Shown in pieces: positions 1-5,604 of a stretch of DNA of 9,036 nucleotides (the first letter of the stretch is position 1; every line of letters starts with the position of its first letter). The notes under the pieces are model-generated. The model saw only the letters and a list, made by a program, of their open reading frames with translations, did not search any database and was not told the DNA's origin. The stretch comes from Eubacteriales Family XIII. Incertae Sedis bacterium (GTDB lineage: Bacteria; Bacillota; Clostridia; Peptostreptococcales; Anaerovoracaceae): positions 1 through 9,036 of the forward strand of contig JAISEX010000198.1 in the NCBI GenBank assembly GCA_031263875.1. Reading direction: 5' to 3'. The position numbers were made by a program, and so were the translations under genes.

Positions 1-2
1 TC

Positions 3-287
3 GAAAACAAAGTGCATTATGCGGTCACTCACCATCAATGCGCCTGCGATTTTTTCACTGTGAAAAATGTGAAATTGCGCGAGGATTTCATGAAATTCAT
101 TTCGGAACGAATGGAAATCGCCTGCGTTGAGCCGTGCATATTTATAAAATGGCTCGAAGATACTGATACCCCGAAATTTTTACCCGACACTATGAAAGCA
201 ATACCTGAACATAATCTGATAGATATTTTCACAACGGAATATGACGAAGCATATTATCGTGTTGAAAGAACCGGGACGTTAAAATAG
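3..287 (+). CDS. C-terminal part of an unrecognised protein (5' truncated by window edge)
   Basis: An open frame runs in from the window edge (first full codon at 3) to TAG at 285-287, about 94 residues. A GTG at 12 could serve as a start, but the frame stays open upstream of it and no ribosome binding site is visible, so this is most likely the tail of a longer protein. The visible part is mixed acidic and aromatic with several cysteines (QCACDFF near its start, ACVEPCIF mid-way). It has no signal peptide, membrane segment or motif I recognise. Base composition is AT-rich, like the following grpB-type gene and unlike the rest of the window. It ends 42 bp before the next start on the same strand, so cotranscription is plausible. 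No function is assigned. Confidence 0.55.
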   Translation, partial: ENKVHYAVTHHQCACDFFTVKNVKLREDFMKFISERMEIACVEPCIFIKWLEDTDTPKFLPDTMKAIPEHNLIDIFTTEYDEAYYRVERTGTLK

Positions 288-329
288 TACAATGAAATAT
301 TTTCACGGAAACGACGGAGAGAATTCCAC

Positions 330-878
330 ATGGTGATTGAAGAATATAACGAGAATTGGGTGAAAGATTTCGGGCAAATAAAAGAAGTTCTTGAAACGAA
401 TTTGACTCACATAATCGCGATCGAGCACGTGGGAAGCACCGCCATTATCGGCATGTGCGCGAAACCGATTATAGATATCGACCTTGTAATTGATAATAAC
501 ACTTACTTTGAGCAAACGAGAACGGAGCTTGAAGCGCTCGGCTATTCGCACGAAGGTGACTTGGGAATTGCCGGCCGAGAGGCATTTGAAAGAAACAACG
601 TGAAAAATGAAGTTTTAGATAAAATAAATCATCACCTCTATGTATGCGCGAAAGATAACGAGGAATTAAAACGGCACATAGTATTTCGGGACTACTTGAA
701 TGCTCACTATGAAGCCCTGACGGAATACCGCGATATAAAAAAGTCGATCGTTGAAAAGTACGGGAACGACGACAGAGGAAAATATGTTTCGGTAAAAGAG
801 GCCGAATATGGCTGGTTTTTTGAGAGAATAATAAAAGAAGCGGAACGGGAGTTTGCCGTTTCTGGTAATTGGGATTAA
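330..878 (+). CDS. GrpB/UPF0157 family protein (nucleotidyltransferase-like fold)
   Basis: This 182-residue protein has the hallmark of the GrpB (UPF0157) family: EHVGST at residues 32-37 followed by AKPIIDIDLVI at 44-54. The family forms part of the nucleotidyltransferase-fold superfamily and sometimes occurs fused to dephospho-CoA kinase. Its biochemical role is not established. Further family-like stretches are HHLYVC, a histidine-rich strand, and RHIVFRDYLNAH in the C-terminal half. Length is normal for the family. The ATG at 330 is supported by GGAGAGA at 316-322, 7 bp upstream. A weak promoter could lie in the preceding gap (TTGAAA 262-267, TACAAT 288-293, but the spacer is long). The last few codons and the TAA (876-878) lie inside the first unit of the 23-bp tandem array, so the extreme C-terminus may be repeat-derived. 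Codon use is AT-rich relative to the genes downstream, which suggests separate ancestry. Confidence 0.88.
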   Translation: MVIEEYNENWVKDFGQIKEVLETNLTHIIAIEHVGSTAIIGMCAKPIIDIDLVIDNNTYFEQTRTELEALGYSHEGDLGIAGREAFERNNVKNEVLDKINHHLYVCAKDNEELKRHIVFRDYLNAHYEALTEYRDIKKSIVEKYGNDDRGKYVSVKEAEYGWFFERIIKEAEREFAVSGNWD

Positions 879-1180
879 GCGTTTTGCGTAAGGGGAACCG
901 CTTTCGCGTTGTGTTCGGTTTTTGCGTAATCGGAACCGCGCAGCGTGCGTGATATGAAGTTGCGTTTTTGTGTAATTGGAGCCGCGTTGATCGTGTAATC
1001 GGAACCGCGCAGCGTGCGTGATCGGTGATAAACCGCTCGTGTTTTGCGTAATCGGAACCGCGCAGCGTGCGTGATATGAGTTGCGTTTTGGTGTAATGGG
1101 AGCCGCGTTGATCATGTAATCGGAACCGCGAGTTTTCGTGTAATGGGAATTTGATGTTTTCGTAACGAGGATTTGATTCC
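865..1180. repeat. Nested tandem array with a period of about 23 bp
   Basis: About fourteen units begin at 865, 888, 911, 926, 949, 972, 995, 1018, 1048, 1071, 1093, 1116, 1140 and 1162. Spacing is almost always 22-24 bp, with one short unit (15) and one long unit (30). Every unit begins GT, most begin GTAA, and the best-conserved core is GTAATCGGAACCGCG, exact at 926, 995, 1048 and 1116. Three units (926-948, 995-1017, 1048-1070) are identical over all 23 bp. There is a higher-order order A-B-C-A-D, so 920-1009 recurs almost exactly at 1042-1130, 122 bp later. Units toward both ends are more degenerate. The array sits between the convergent grpB-type and Nudix genes. Reverse-frame open reading frames across it are products of repetition. 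Function is unknown. Confidence 0.9.
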
Positions 1181-1260
1181 GCCATTTCCATATTTATCCA
1201 TATTGCACATCAAAGAAAACATGCTCTTGGTTTCGGCGCTGACGCACACGTAATGGCAAA

Positions 1261-1310
1261 CTGATAGCAAGTGATACGAACTGATAGCACCTAATAAAAG
1301 ATGATAAACG
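1261..1310. repeat. Five degenerate 10-bp units (consensus about nTGATAnnAA)
   Basis: Consecutive decamers read CTGATAGCAA, GTGATACGAA, CTGATAGCAC, CTAATAAAAG and ATGATAAACG. The 11-mer AACTGATAGCA occurs twice, 20 bp apart (1259-1269 and 1279-1289). The block lies just beyond the 3' end of the Nudix gene. The remaining sequence in the gap 879-1335 (1181-1260 and 1311-1335) shows no gene, RNA or convincing terminator that I can support. Confidence 0.5.
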
Positions 1311-1335
1311 TGAGAGGAACAGGCGGAAATCACCT

Positions 1336-1911
1336 TTACCCAAAACACGTATCCAGCGAAAACGAAGTTTCGGTTTCGGCATCCATTACCGCGCAGAGCA
1401 GCAGGATCGCCATGATGGTTTTTTGATCCTCGATCTCGCCGCGCAGCGCCATGCCGCGCAGTTCGTCAACGCTCATCAGCGAAACGTCGATGGCCTCACC
1501 CTCGTCGAAATCCGTTTCGCCCGGCGTCAGTCCGGTGGCGAGATAGAAATGCAGGACTTCCGTGCTGTAACCGATGGAGGAATACGCGTCCGTCAGCCAT
1601 CTGATATCCCGCGCGGAAAAGCCCGTTTCCTCCCTCAGTTCGCGCAGCGCCGCTTCCCGCGGATCCTCTCCGGCTTCGAGCTTGCCTGCGGGTATTTCGA
1701 GCACGACTTTCTCCGCCGCCTTCCGGTATTGGCTCACGAGCGGCACCATGCCGTCATCGGTACGCGCGACGATCACGACGCCGCCGTTATGCTCCACGAT
1801 CTCGCGCGCGGATTCGCGCCCGCCCTTCGTCATTACGATATCGCGGCGCAGGTTTATTATCTTCCCCGTGTAAAGCATTTCACTTGACAGCGTTTTTTCT
1901 TCATATGTCAT
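1336..1911 (-). CDS. nudF: Nudix hydrolase, ADP-ribose pyrophosphatase type
   Basis: This 191-residue protein carries a complete Nudix box at residues 76-98. It starts GKLEAGE and ends RELREETGF, matching the G-x5-E-x7-REuxEExGu pattern, in which the glutamates bind the metal ions. The EIPAG stretch just before the box and the strand ending VSQYR are typical of NudF-type ADP-ribose pyrophosphatases, which split ADP-ribose into AMP and ribose 5-phosphate in the cytoplasm. Substrate choice is inferred from family resemblance; other nucleotide-sugar diphosphates are possible. ATG at 1911 is preceded by GGAG (1920-1917) with a 5-bp gap. It starts 11 bp after the proC stop, so the two very probably share a transcript. 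Length is normal. It reads convergently toward grpB, and no clear terminator follows. Confidence 0.9.
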   Translation of the reverse strand: MTYEEKTLSSEMLYTGKIINLRRDIVMTKGGRESAREIVEHNGGVVIVARTDDGMVPLVSQYRKAAEKVVLEIPAGKLEAGEDPREAALRELREETGFSARDIRWLTDAYSSIGYSTEVLHFYLATGLTPGETDFDEGEAIDVSLMSVDELRGMALRGEIEDQKTIMAILLLCAVMDAETETSFSLDTCFG

Positions 1912-1922
1912 AATGGCTCCGT

Positions 1923-2732
1923 TTACTTCGTCATCGTTTTCGATTTGGCGATCGCGGCGTCCATCGCTTTGCCGACGGTTTCGATAAAGCCCTCGTCCTC
2001 GAGGACGTGCACGGCTTCGATCGTCGTGCCGCCGGGACTGCAGACGTTAACGCGCAACTGTTCGATGCTGACGTCCGTATTAGCGAGCACCATCTCGGCC
2101 GCCCCGAGCGTCGCCTGAGCCGCGAACAGCCGCGCGGATCCCGCGTCCAGCCCGTGGCGCGCGCCGCATTCCGCGAGCGCCTGCATATACATATACGCGT
2201 AGGCGGGGCTGCTGCCGCTGACGCCCGTCACGGCATCCATCAGGTTTTCACCCGTGCGGGCCGCTTTGCCAAAACTCTCAAAGACGCTTTTCACCGCCGC
2301 GAAATCGTCATCTGTAACGGCTTCGCTGGCGGCGAGCGCGGTCATTCCCGCGCCGACCATCGCCGGCGTGTTCGGCATGGCGCGCAGTATCTTCGCGTTC
2401 GTTCTGAGCGCCGCTTCAAGATACGAAATGCTGATGCCCGCCGCAATGGACACGACGATCTTATCCGCGCCGCCGGCGTTATTTTTCAGCGCGGCCGCGA
2501 GTTCCGGCATAAAATCGTCGAACATATTCGGCTTTAACGCGATAAGGATTATGTCCGCGCAGCTCACCATATCGGCAAGACTGTCCGTCGGGATCGCTCC
2601 GGTTTCGCGTTCGATCTGCCGCGCCTTTTCCTCGAAATGCTCGTGAAAATAGACCGGCTCAGCGGCCGCTTTTGCATAGCCTCTTATAATCGCGCCGCCC
2701 ATATTGCCGGCGCCCACAACACCCAGTATCAT
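1923..2732 (-). CDS. proC: Pyrroline-5-carboxylate reductase
   Basis: ProC catalyses the last step of proline synthesis, NAD(P)H-dependent reduction of 1-pyrroline-5-carboxylate to proline, in the cytoplasm. The 269-residue protein is of usual length. Its N-terminal Rossmann fold shows GAGNMG at residues 7-12 and ALKP at 65-68. RAMPNTP follows at 117-123. The C-terminal dimerisation/substrate domain has AVTGVSGSSPAY at 167-178 and CSPGGTTIEA at 231-240, both diagnostic of the family. ATG at 2732 is preceded by a GAGG-like site within ACGAGGAAACG. A 15-bp sequence identical to one before proA overlaps this site (2739-2753). The Nudix gene follows 11 bp downstream. A hairpin-rich repeat separates proC from proB upstream, so proC may need its own promoter; I could not identify a convincing one. 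Confidence 0.97.
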   Translation of the reverse strand: MILGVVGAGNMGGAIIRGYAKAAAEPVYFHEHFEEKARQIERETGAIPTDSLADMVSCADIILIALKPNMFDDFMPELAAALKNNAGGADKIVVSIAAGISISYLEAALRTNAKILRAMPNTPAMVGAGMTALAASEAVTDDDFAAVKSVFESFGKAARTGENLMDAVTGVSGSSPAYAYMYMQALAECGARHGLDAGSARLFAAQATLGAAEMVLANTDVSIEQLRVNVCSPGGTTIEAVHVLEDEGFIETVGKAMDAAIAKSKTMTK

Positions 2733-2738
2733 CGTTTC

Positions 2739-2753
2739 CTCGTTTCTGTTACG
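2739..2753 (-). promoter_or_regulatory. 15-bp leader box shared with proA
   Basis: On the minus strand this reads CGTAACAGAAACGAG and ends 6 bp before the proC ATG. The identical 15 bases lie at 7578-7592 on the plus strand, 4 bp before the proA ATG. The 3' end contributes to the ribosome binding region (GAGG), but the 5' two-thirds is not ribosome-binding sequence. It has only a weak dyad (CGT/ACG) and a repeated AAC. A regulatory box or a remnant of a shared ancestral leader are both possible. Confidence 0.5.
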
Positions 2754-2773
2754 TATCTTTTACTCATATAACC

Positions 2774-2792
2774 TATCTCCGACAAAGAGATA
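2774..2792 (-). promoter_or_regulatory. Small inverted repeat in the proC leader
   Basis: TATCTC (2774-2779) and GAGATA (2787-2792) form a perfect 6-bp stem around a 7-nt loop, about 40 bp upstream of the proC start. It is not followed by a T-run on either strand, so it is not an intrinsic terminator. It could be an operator or an RNA hairpin; evidence is limited to the pairing. Confidence 0.3.
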
Positions 2793-2839
2793 TGCATTGT
2801 TTCCTTCCGCCTTGAGAACGAGCCGACGGCGATGCGTAG

Positions 2840-3180
2840 CAGCGCCCAAGGGGAGTTTGAGGGGAAGGCACTTCCCCTCATTGGAGAGGCGAGCGTAAGC
2901 GAGCTTCGGATCACCGCTCCGGGGGTGACAGGACGGAGGAGCCGCAGGCGACGCAGTCCGCCGAGAGGGGGCAGAGCCCCCTACGGGGAGCGAGGCGAAG
3001 CCGAGCGACGCGCAAGGGATTGAAGCGGTATACTTTTTTGCCGCAGGCAAAAAAGATACAAGCGGAAAGCCCGGTGGGGCTGGGCCGCCATAACTCTCGA
3101 TCAGGTGCATTCCATTATTTTCCATAACGCAAAACCCCAATCAGGCCCCGCTGCGGGACAGTCCCATGCGCCCAAATAAA
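2840..3180 (-). repeat. Hairpin-dense intergenic element, likely a dispersed repeat
   Basis: Most of the 2733-3214 gap has no credible gene. It is packed with short, near-perfect palindromes: TGAGGGGAAG/CTTCCCCTCA (2858-2880, 10-bp stem, 3-nt loop), AGGGGGC/GCCCCCT (2966-2982), and TTTTTTGCC/GGCAAAAAA (3034-3054, 9-bp stem, GCA loop). Weaker examples include GCGAGCGTAAGCGAGC (2889-2904). Two stretches recur at the window's end in reverse-complement orientation: 3163-3173 (GGGCGCATGGG on minus) and 3063-3080 (GCCCCACCGGGCTTTCCG on minus, one mismatch to 9011-9028). That supports a repeated family rather than unique spacer. A minus-strand frame spans 2760-3140 but reads through all hairpins and looks non-coding. 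Element boundaries are approximate. Confidence 0.6.
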
Positions 3181-3214
3181 CACTCTTTTCCCGAAACTCC
3201 GCCGCGCACGCAGC

Positions 3215-4033
3215 TCACCGGGGCCGCCCTTCCGCGCCCTCGTTCGTCACGATCGTGCCGGCCTCGCGGCCCGCGGCGATATCCGTCAGGATGCCGGGGG
3301 TCTTGCCGTTGAGAAGCAGCATCGGCGTGCCGAACTCGGCGATCGTCTTCGCCGCCTCGATCTTGCTCGCCATGCCGCCCGTGCCGTAACTGCTCGCGCC
3401 GCCGGTGACCACGCTTTTTTCAAGGGCGTCGATGTCGTGGACCTCGGCTATCAGCTTCGCGTCCGCGTTGTCCTTCGGCGGCTTGTCGAAGATGCCGTCG
3501 ATGTCGCTCATCAGCACGAGCAGATCGGCGTTCCAGAGATTCGCCGTATGCGCCGCGAGCGAATCGTTATCGCCGAGGCTGATTTCCTCGACGCTGACGG
3601 AATCGTTCTCGTTGATGATCGGCACGCAGCCCTCGTCGAGCAAGGTGAACAGCGTGTTCCGGATATGGAGACGGCTGTTCGCGTCGGTGAAGTTGTCGCG
3701 CGTCAGGAGTATCTGGCCGACGATCTTGCCGTGCCGTGCGAAACATTTTTTGTACGCAAGCATCAGTTCCACCTGGCCGACCGCGCAGAGCGCCTGCTTG
3801 TAATTCATGTCGCCGCGCCTGCTGAGCAAACCGGCCGCCGTCGCGCCGCTGATCCCCGCGCCCGACGAAACGATCAGTATCTGCTTGCCGGCCGCTGTCA
3901 ACTCCGCGACTTGACTCGTTATATCCGCGATGATCCCGCTGTCAAGTTTTCCGCTTTCGTCCGCGAGGACGTTGCTGCCTATTTTCAGCACGATCTTTCT
4001 GCTGCTTCTCACGGTGTCGTTTATCTTACTCAT
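3215..4033 (-). CDS. proB: Glutamate 5-kinase (short form without PUA domain)
   Basis: ProB transfers phosphate from ATP to glutamate, the first and usually feedback-controlled step of proline synthesis. The 272-residue protein is an amino-acid kinase domain: KIGSNVL at residues 17-23, IVSSGA at 54-59, IINENDSVS at 139-147, GDNDSLA at 154-160, SDIDGIFD at 176-183 and GTGGMASKIEAAK at 217-229. It stops soon after GREAGTIV (256-262), where longer homologues such as the E. coli enzyme continue into an RNA-binding-like PUA domain. PUA-less forms are normal in several Firmicutes such as streptococci, so I read this as intact rather than truncated. ATG at 4033 overlaps the purB stop (ATGA), implying translational coupling; a GGAG lies about 8 bp upstream inside purB. 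ProA, the partner enzyme, is encoded 3.5 kb away on the other strand. Confidence 0.96.
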   Translation of the reverse strand: MSKINDTVRSSRKIVLKIGSNVLADESGKLDSGIIADITSQVAELTAAGKQILIVSSGAGISGATAAGLLSRRGDMNYKQALCAVGQVELMLAYKKCFARHGKIVGQILLTRDNFTDANSRLHIRNTLFTLLDEGCVPIINENDSVSVEEISLGDNDSLAAHTANLWNADLLVLMSDIDGIFDKPPKDNADAKLIAEVHDIDALEKSVVTGGASSYGTGGMASKIEAAKTIAEFGTPMLLLNGKTPGILTDIAAGREAGTIVTNEGAEGRPR

Positions 4034-5475
4034 ACCTTCAGCTCCGCCTTTTTACGCGAACCGCGTCCCGCCTTGACGATGACGGGCCGTATCTGCGCCG
4101 CGAATTCTTCGACCTGCATCGCGCTCAGCCCCGTGTAGAGCGACGGATCGAGCAGCGTTTTCATATCGCTTGCCGAAAGCTCGAAGTCGGGATCGGCCGC
4201 TATCCGGTCTAATAAATCGTTCGGCTTGCCATAGCGCTTCACCTGCTCGGCGGCAGCCATCGAATGGACGCGGATTTTCTCGTGGAGTTTCTGCCGGTCG
4301 CCGCCGTTCTTGACGCCCGCCATAATGATGTTCTCCGTCGCCATAAACGGAAGTTCCGCGTCGATATGGACGCGTATCACGCTTTTGTTCACGACGAGTC
4401 CCGCCGCGATATTCCGCATAATGTCGAGTATCGCGTCGGCCGCGAGGAAGGCTTCGGGCAGCGCGATGCGCTTTGCCGCGCTGTCGTCGAGCGTGCGTTC
4501 GAGCCATTGCGCCGCCGCGGTCATCGGCGGTATCTGCGCGAATCCGAGAATGCACCGCGCGAGCGCGCAGACCCTCTCGCTGCGCATCGGATTGCGTTTA
4601 TACGCCATCGCCGAGGAGCCGATCTGATCCTTTTCAAACGGTTCTTCGACCTCTTTCAGATGCTGCAGGAGCCGGAGATCCGTCGCCGCTTTCGAGGCCG
4701 ATTGCGCGATGCCGGACAGCACGGACATGACCTTGCTGTCGAATTTGCGCGTGTAGGTCTGGCCAGAAACCGCGACCGCTTCCTTAAATCCGAGCTTCTT
4801 CACGACGAGCTGTTCGAGACGCTTCACCTTGCGCGCGTCCCCGTCGAGGAGTTCGAGGAAACTCGCCTGCGTGCCCGTCGTTCCCTTGACGCCAAGCAGC
4901 GGGAGCCCGTCCGCGAGAAAGGCGACGTCGAGAAGATCGTAATAGAAGTCCTGCATCCACAGCGACGCGCGTTTGCCGACGGTCGTGAGCTGCGCCGGCT
5001 GAAAATGCGTAAAGCCGAGCGTCGCTTCGTTCTTATATTTCAGCGCGAATTTCATCAGGTCGGCGATCAGCCACGCGAGCTTTTGTTTCAGCAGCAGCAG
5101 GCCGTCTTTCATCTGAATGATGTCCGTATTATCGCCCACATACGCGCTCGTCGCGCCGAGGTGGATAATGGGCGCGGCCGTCTTCGCCTGCAAGCCATAC
5201 GCGTGCACGTGCGCCATCACGTCGTGCCGCACCTTGCGTTCACGCGCCTCTGCCGCCGCGTAATTGACCGTATCGCGGTACTCCTTCAGCTCGTCTATCT
5301 GCTGTGCGGTAATGGGCAAGCCCAGCTCGCGCTCCGCTTCGGCCAAAGCGATCCAGAGCGTTCGCCACGTCCTGAATTTCACCTCCGGCGAGAATATATG
5401 TGACATCTCCCCGCTCGCGTATCTCTGCGTGAGCGGGTTCGTAAATTCCGCGTACCTGCTGCGATCCTGCGCCAT
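4030..5475 (-). CDS. purB: Adenylosuccinate lyase, eukaryotic-like type
   Basis: PurB acts twice in purine synthesis, releasing fumarate from SAICAR to give AICAR and from adenylosuccinate to give AMP. The 481-residue protein belongs to the fumarase/aspartase superfamily. It has RHDVMAHVH at residues 83-91, GFTHFQPAQLTTVGKR at 154-169 (with the catalytic histidine at 157), and the signature loop GSSAMAYKRNPMRSER at 286-301 with its mobile catalytic serine. By eye the sequence resembles the human-type enzyme (e.g. KFRTWRTLW, GVKGTTGTQASF, ELPFMATENIIM) more than the shorter roughly 430-residue Bacillus form. ATG at 5475 has an excellent GGAGG (5485-5481) 5 bp upstream and a promoter just beyond. 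It is the first gene of the minus-strand group and overlaps proB by 4 bp, tying purine and proline genes on one transcript. Confidence 0.97.
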   Translation of the reverse strand: MAQDRSRYAEFTNPLTQRYASGEMSHIFSPEVKFRTWRTLWIALAEAERELGLPITAQQIDELKEYRDTVNYAAAEARERKVRHDVMAHVHAYGLQAKTAAPIIHLGATSAYVGDNTDIIQMKDGLLLLKQKLAWLIADLMKFALKYKNEATLGFTHFQPAQLTTVGKRASLWMQDFYYDLLDVAFLADGLPLLGVKGTTGTQASFLELLDGDARKVKRLEQLVVKKLGFKEAVAVSGQTYTRKFDSKVMSVLSGIAQSASKAATDLRLLQHLKEVEEPFEKDQIGSSAMAYKRNPMRSERVCALARCILGFAQIPPMTAAAQWLERTLDDSAAKRIALPEAFLAADAILDIMRNIAAGLVVNKSVIRVHIDAELPFMATENIIMAGVKNGGDRQKLHEKIRVHSMAAAEQVKRYGKPNDLLDRIAADPDFELSASDMKTLLDPSLYTGLSAMQVEEFAAQIRPVIVKAGRGSRKKAELKV

Positions 5476-5495
5476 ATCGACCTCCGTTGACTCGT

Positions 5496-5523
5496 TCTAT
5501 AATGTAGATGATTCGCATGTAAA
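5496..5523 (-). promoter_or_regulatory. Predicted sigma-A promoter for purB-proB
   Basis: On the minus strand TTTACA (-35, 5523-5518), a 16-bp spacer and TATAGA (-10, 5501-5496) make a good housekeeping promoter. Initiation near 5489 would leave a 5' leader of about 14 nt, just enough to carry the GGAGG at 5485-5481. There is therefore no room for a riboswitch or attenuator before purB. Predicted by eye only. Confidence 0.6.
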
Positions 5524-5568
5524 CGAAAGGAAACCGGGCCGCGTTATCGGAAACGGACGAATTTCCCT

Positions 5569-5598
5569 TTGTCTACCTTCCTTATTATATCGTATAAT
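5569..5598 (+). promoter_or_regulatory. Predicted promoter for the ABC exporter gene
   Basis: TTGTCT (5569-5574), an 18-bp spacer and a consensus TATAAT (5593-5598) point toward the exporter gene. Initiation 6-8 bp after the -10 box would fall at or next to the ATG at 5605, which suggests a leaderless or nearly leaderless transcript. It is divergent from the purB promoter; the two -35 boxes are about 45 bp apart, so a single regulator could affect both. Confidence 0.55.
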
Positions 5599-5604
5599 AG
5601 AGAG

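Noticed and set aside
926..1070. CRISPR-like pattern: three identical 23-bp units at 926, 995 and 1048 separated by other sequence
   Set aside because: The intervening 46 and 30 bp are themselves degenerate units of the same tandem repeat, lengths are irregular and no cas genes are present.
469..1191. Minus-strand open frames of 240 and 149 residues across the grpB gene and the array
   Set aside because: Their repetitive peptides (CAVPIT, RFRL blocks) simply translate the 23-bp repeat, and the longer one lies antisense to a clear GrpB-family gene.
3034..3054. Perfect TTTTTTGCC/GGCAAAAAA hairpin as a proB terminator
   Set aside because: The T-run comes first and the A-run last on both strands, opposite to the GC-stem-then-T order needed for intrinsic termination.
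2760..3140. Minus-strand 126-residue open frame between proB and proC
   Set aside because: It reads through every hairpin of the dispersed element, is rich in Pro, Ser, Ala and Arg, has no recognisable domain, and no good ribosome binding site was found.
3215..3260. proB truncated by insertion of the adjacent repeat
   Set aside because: The kinase domain is complete through the GREAGT segment, and PUA-less glutamate 5-kinases of this length are normal in several Firmicutes.
4264..5403. 379-residue plus-strand open frame antisense to purB
   Set aside because: It is an arginine-rich shadow produced by GC-rich codon use; the purB frame has full family motifs, a ribosome binding site and a promoter.
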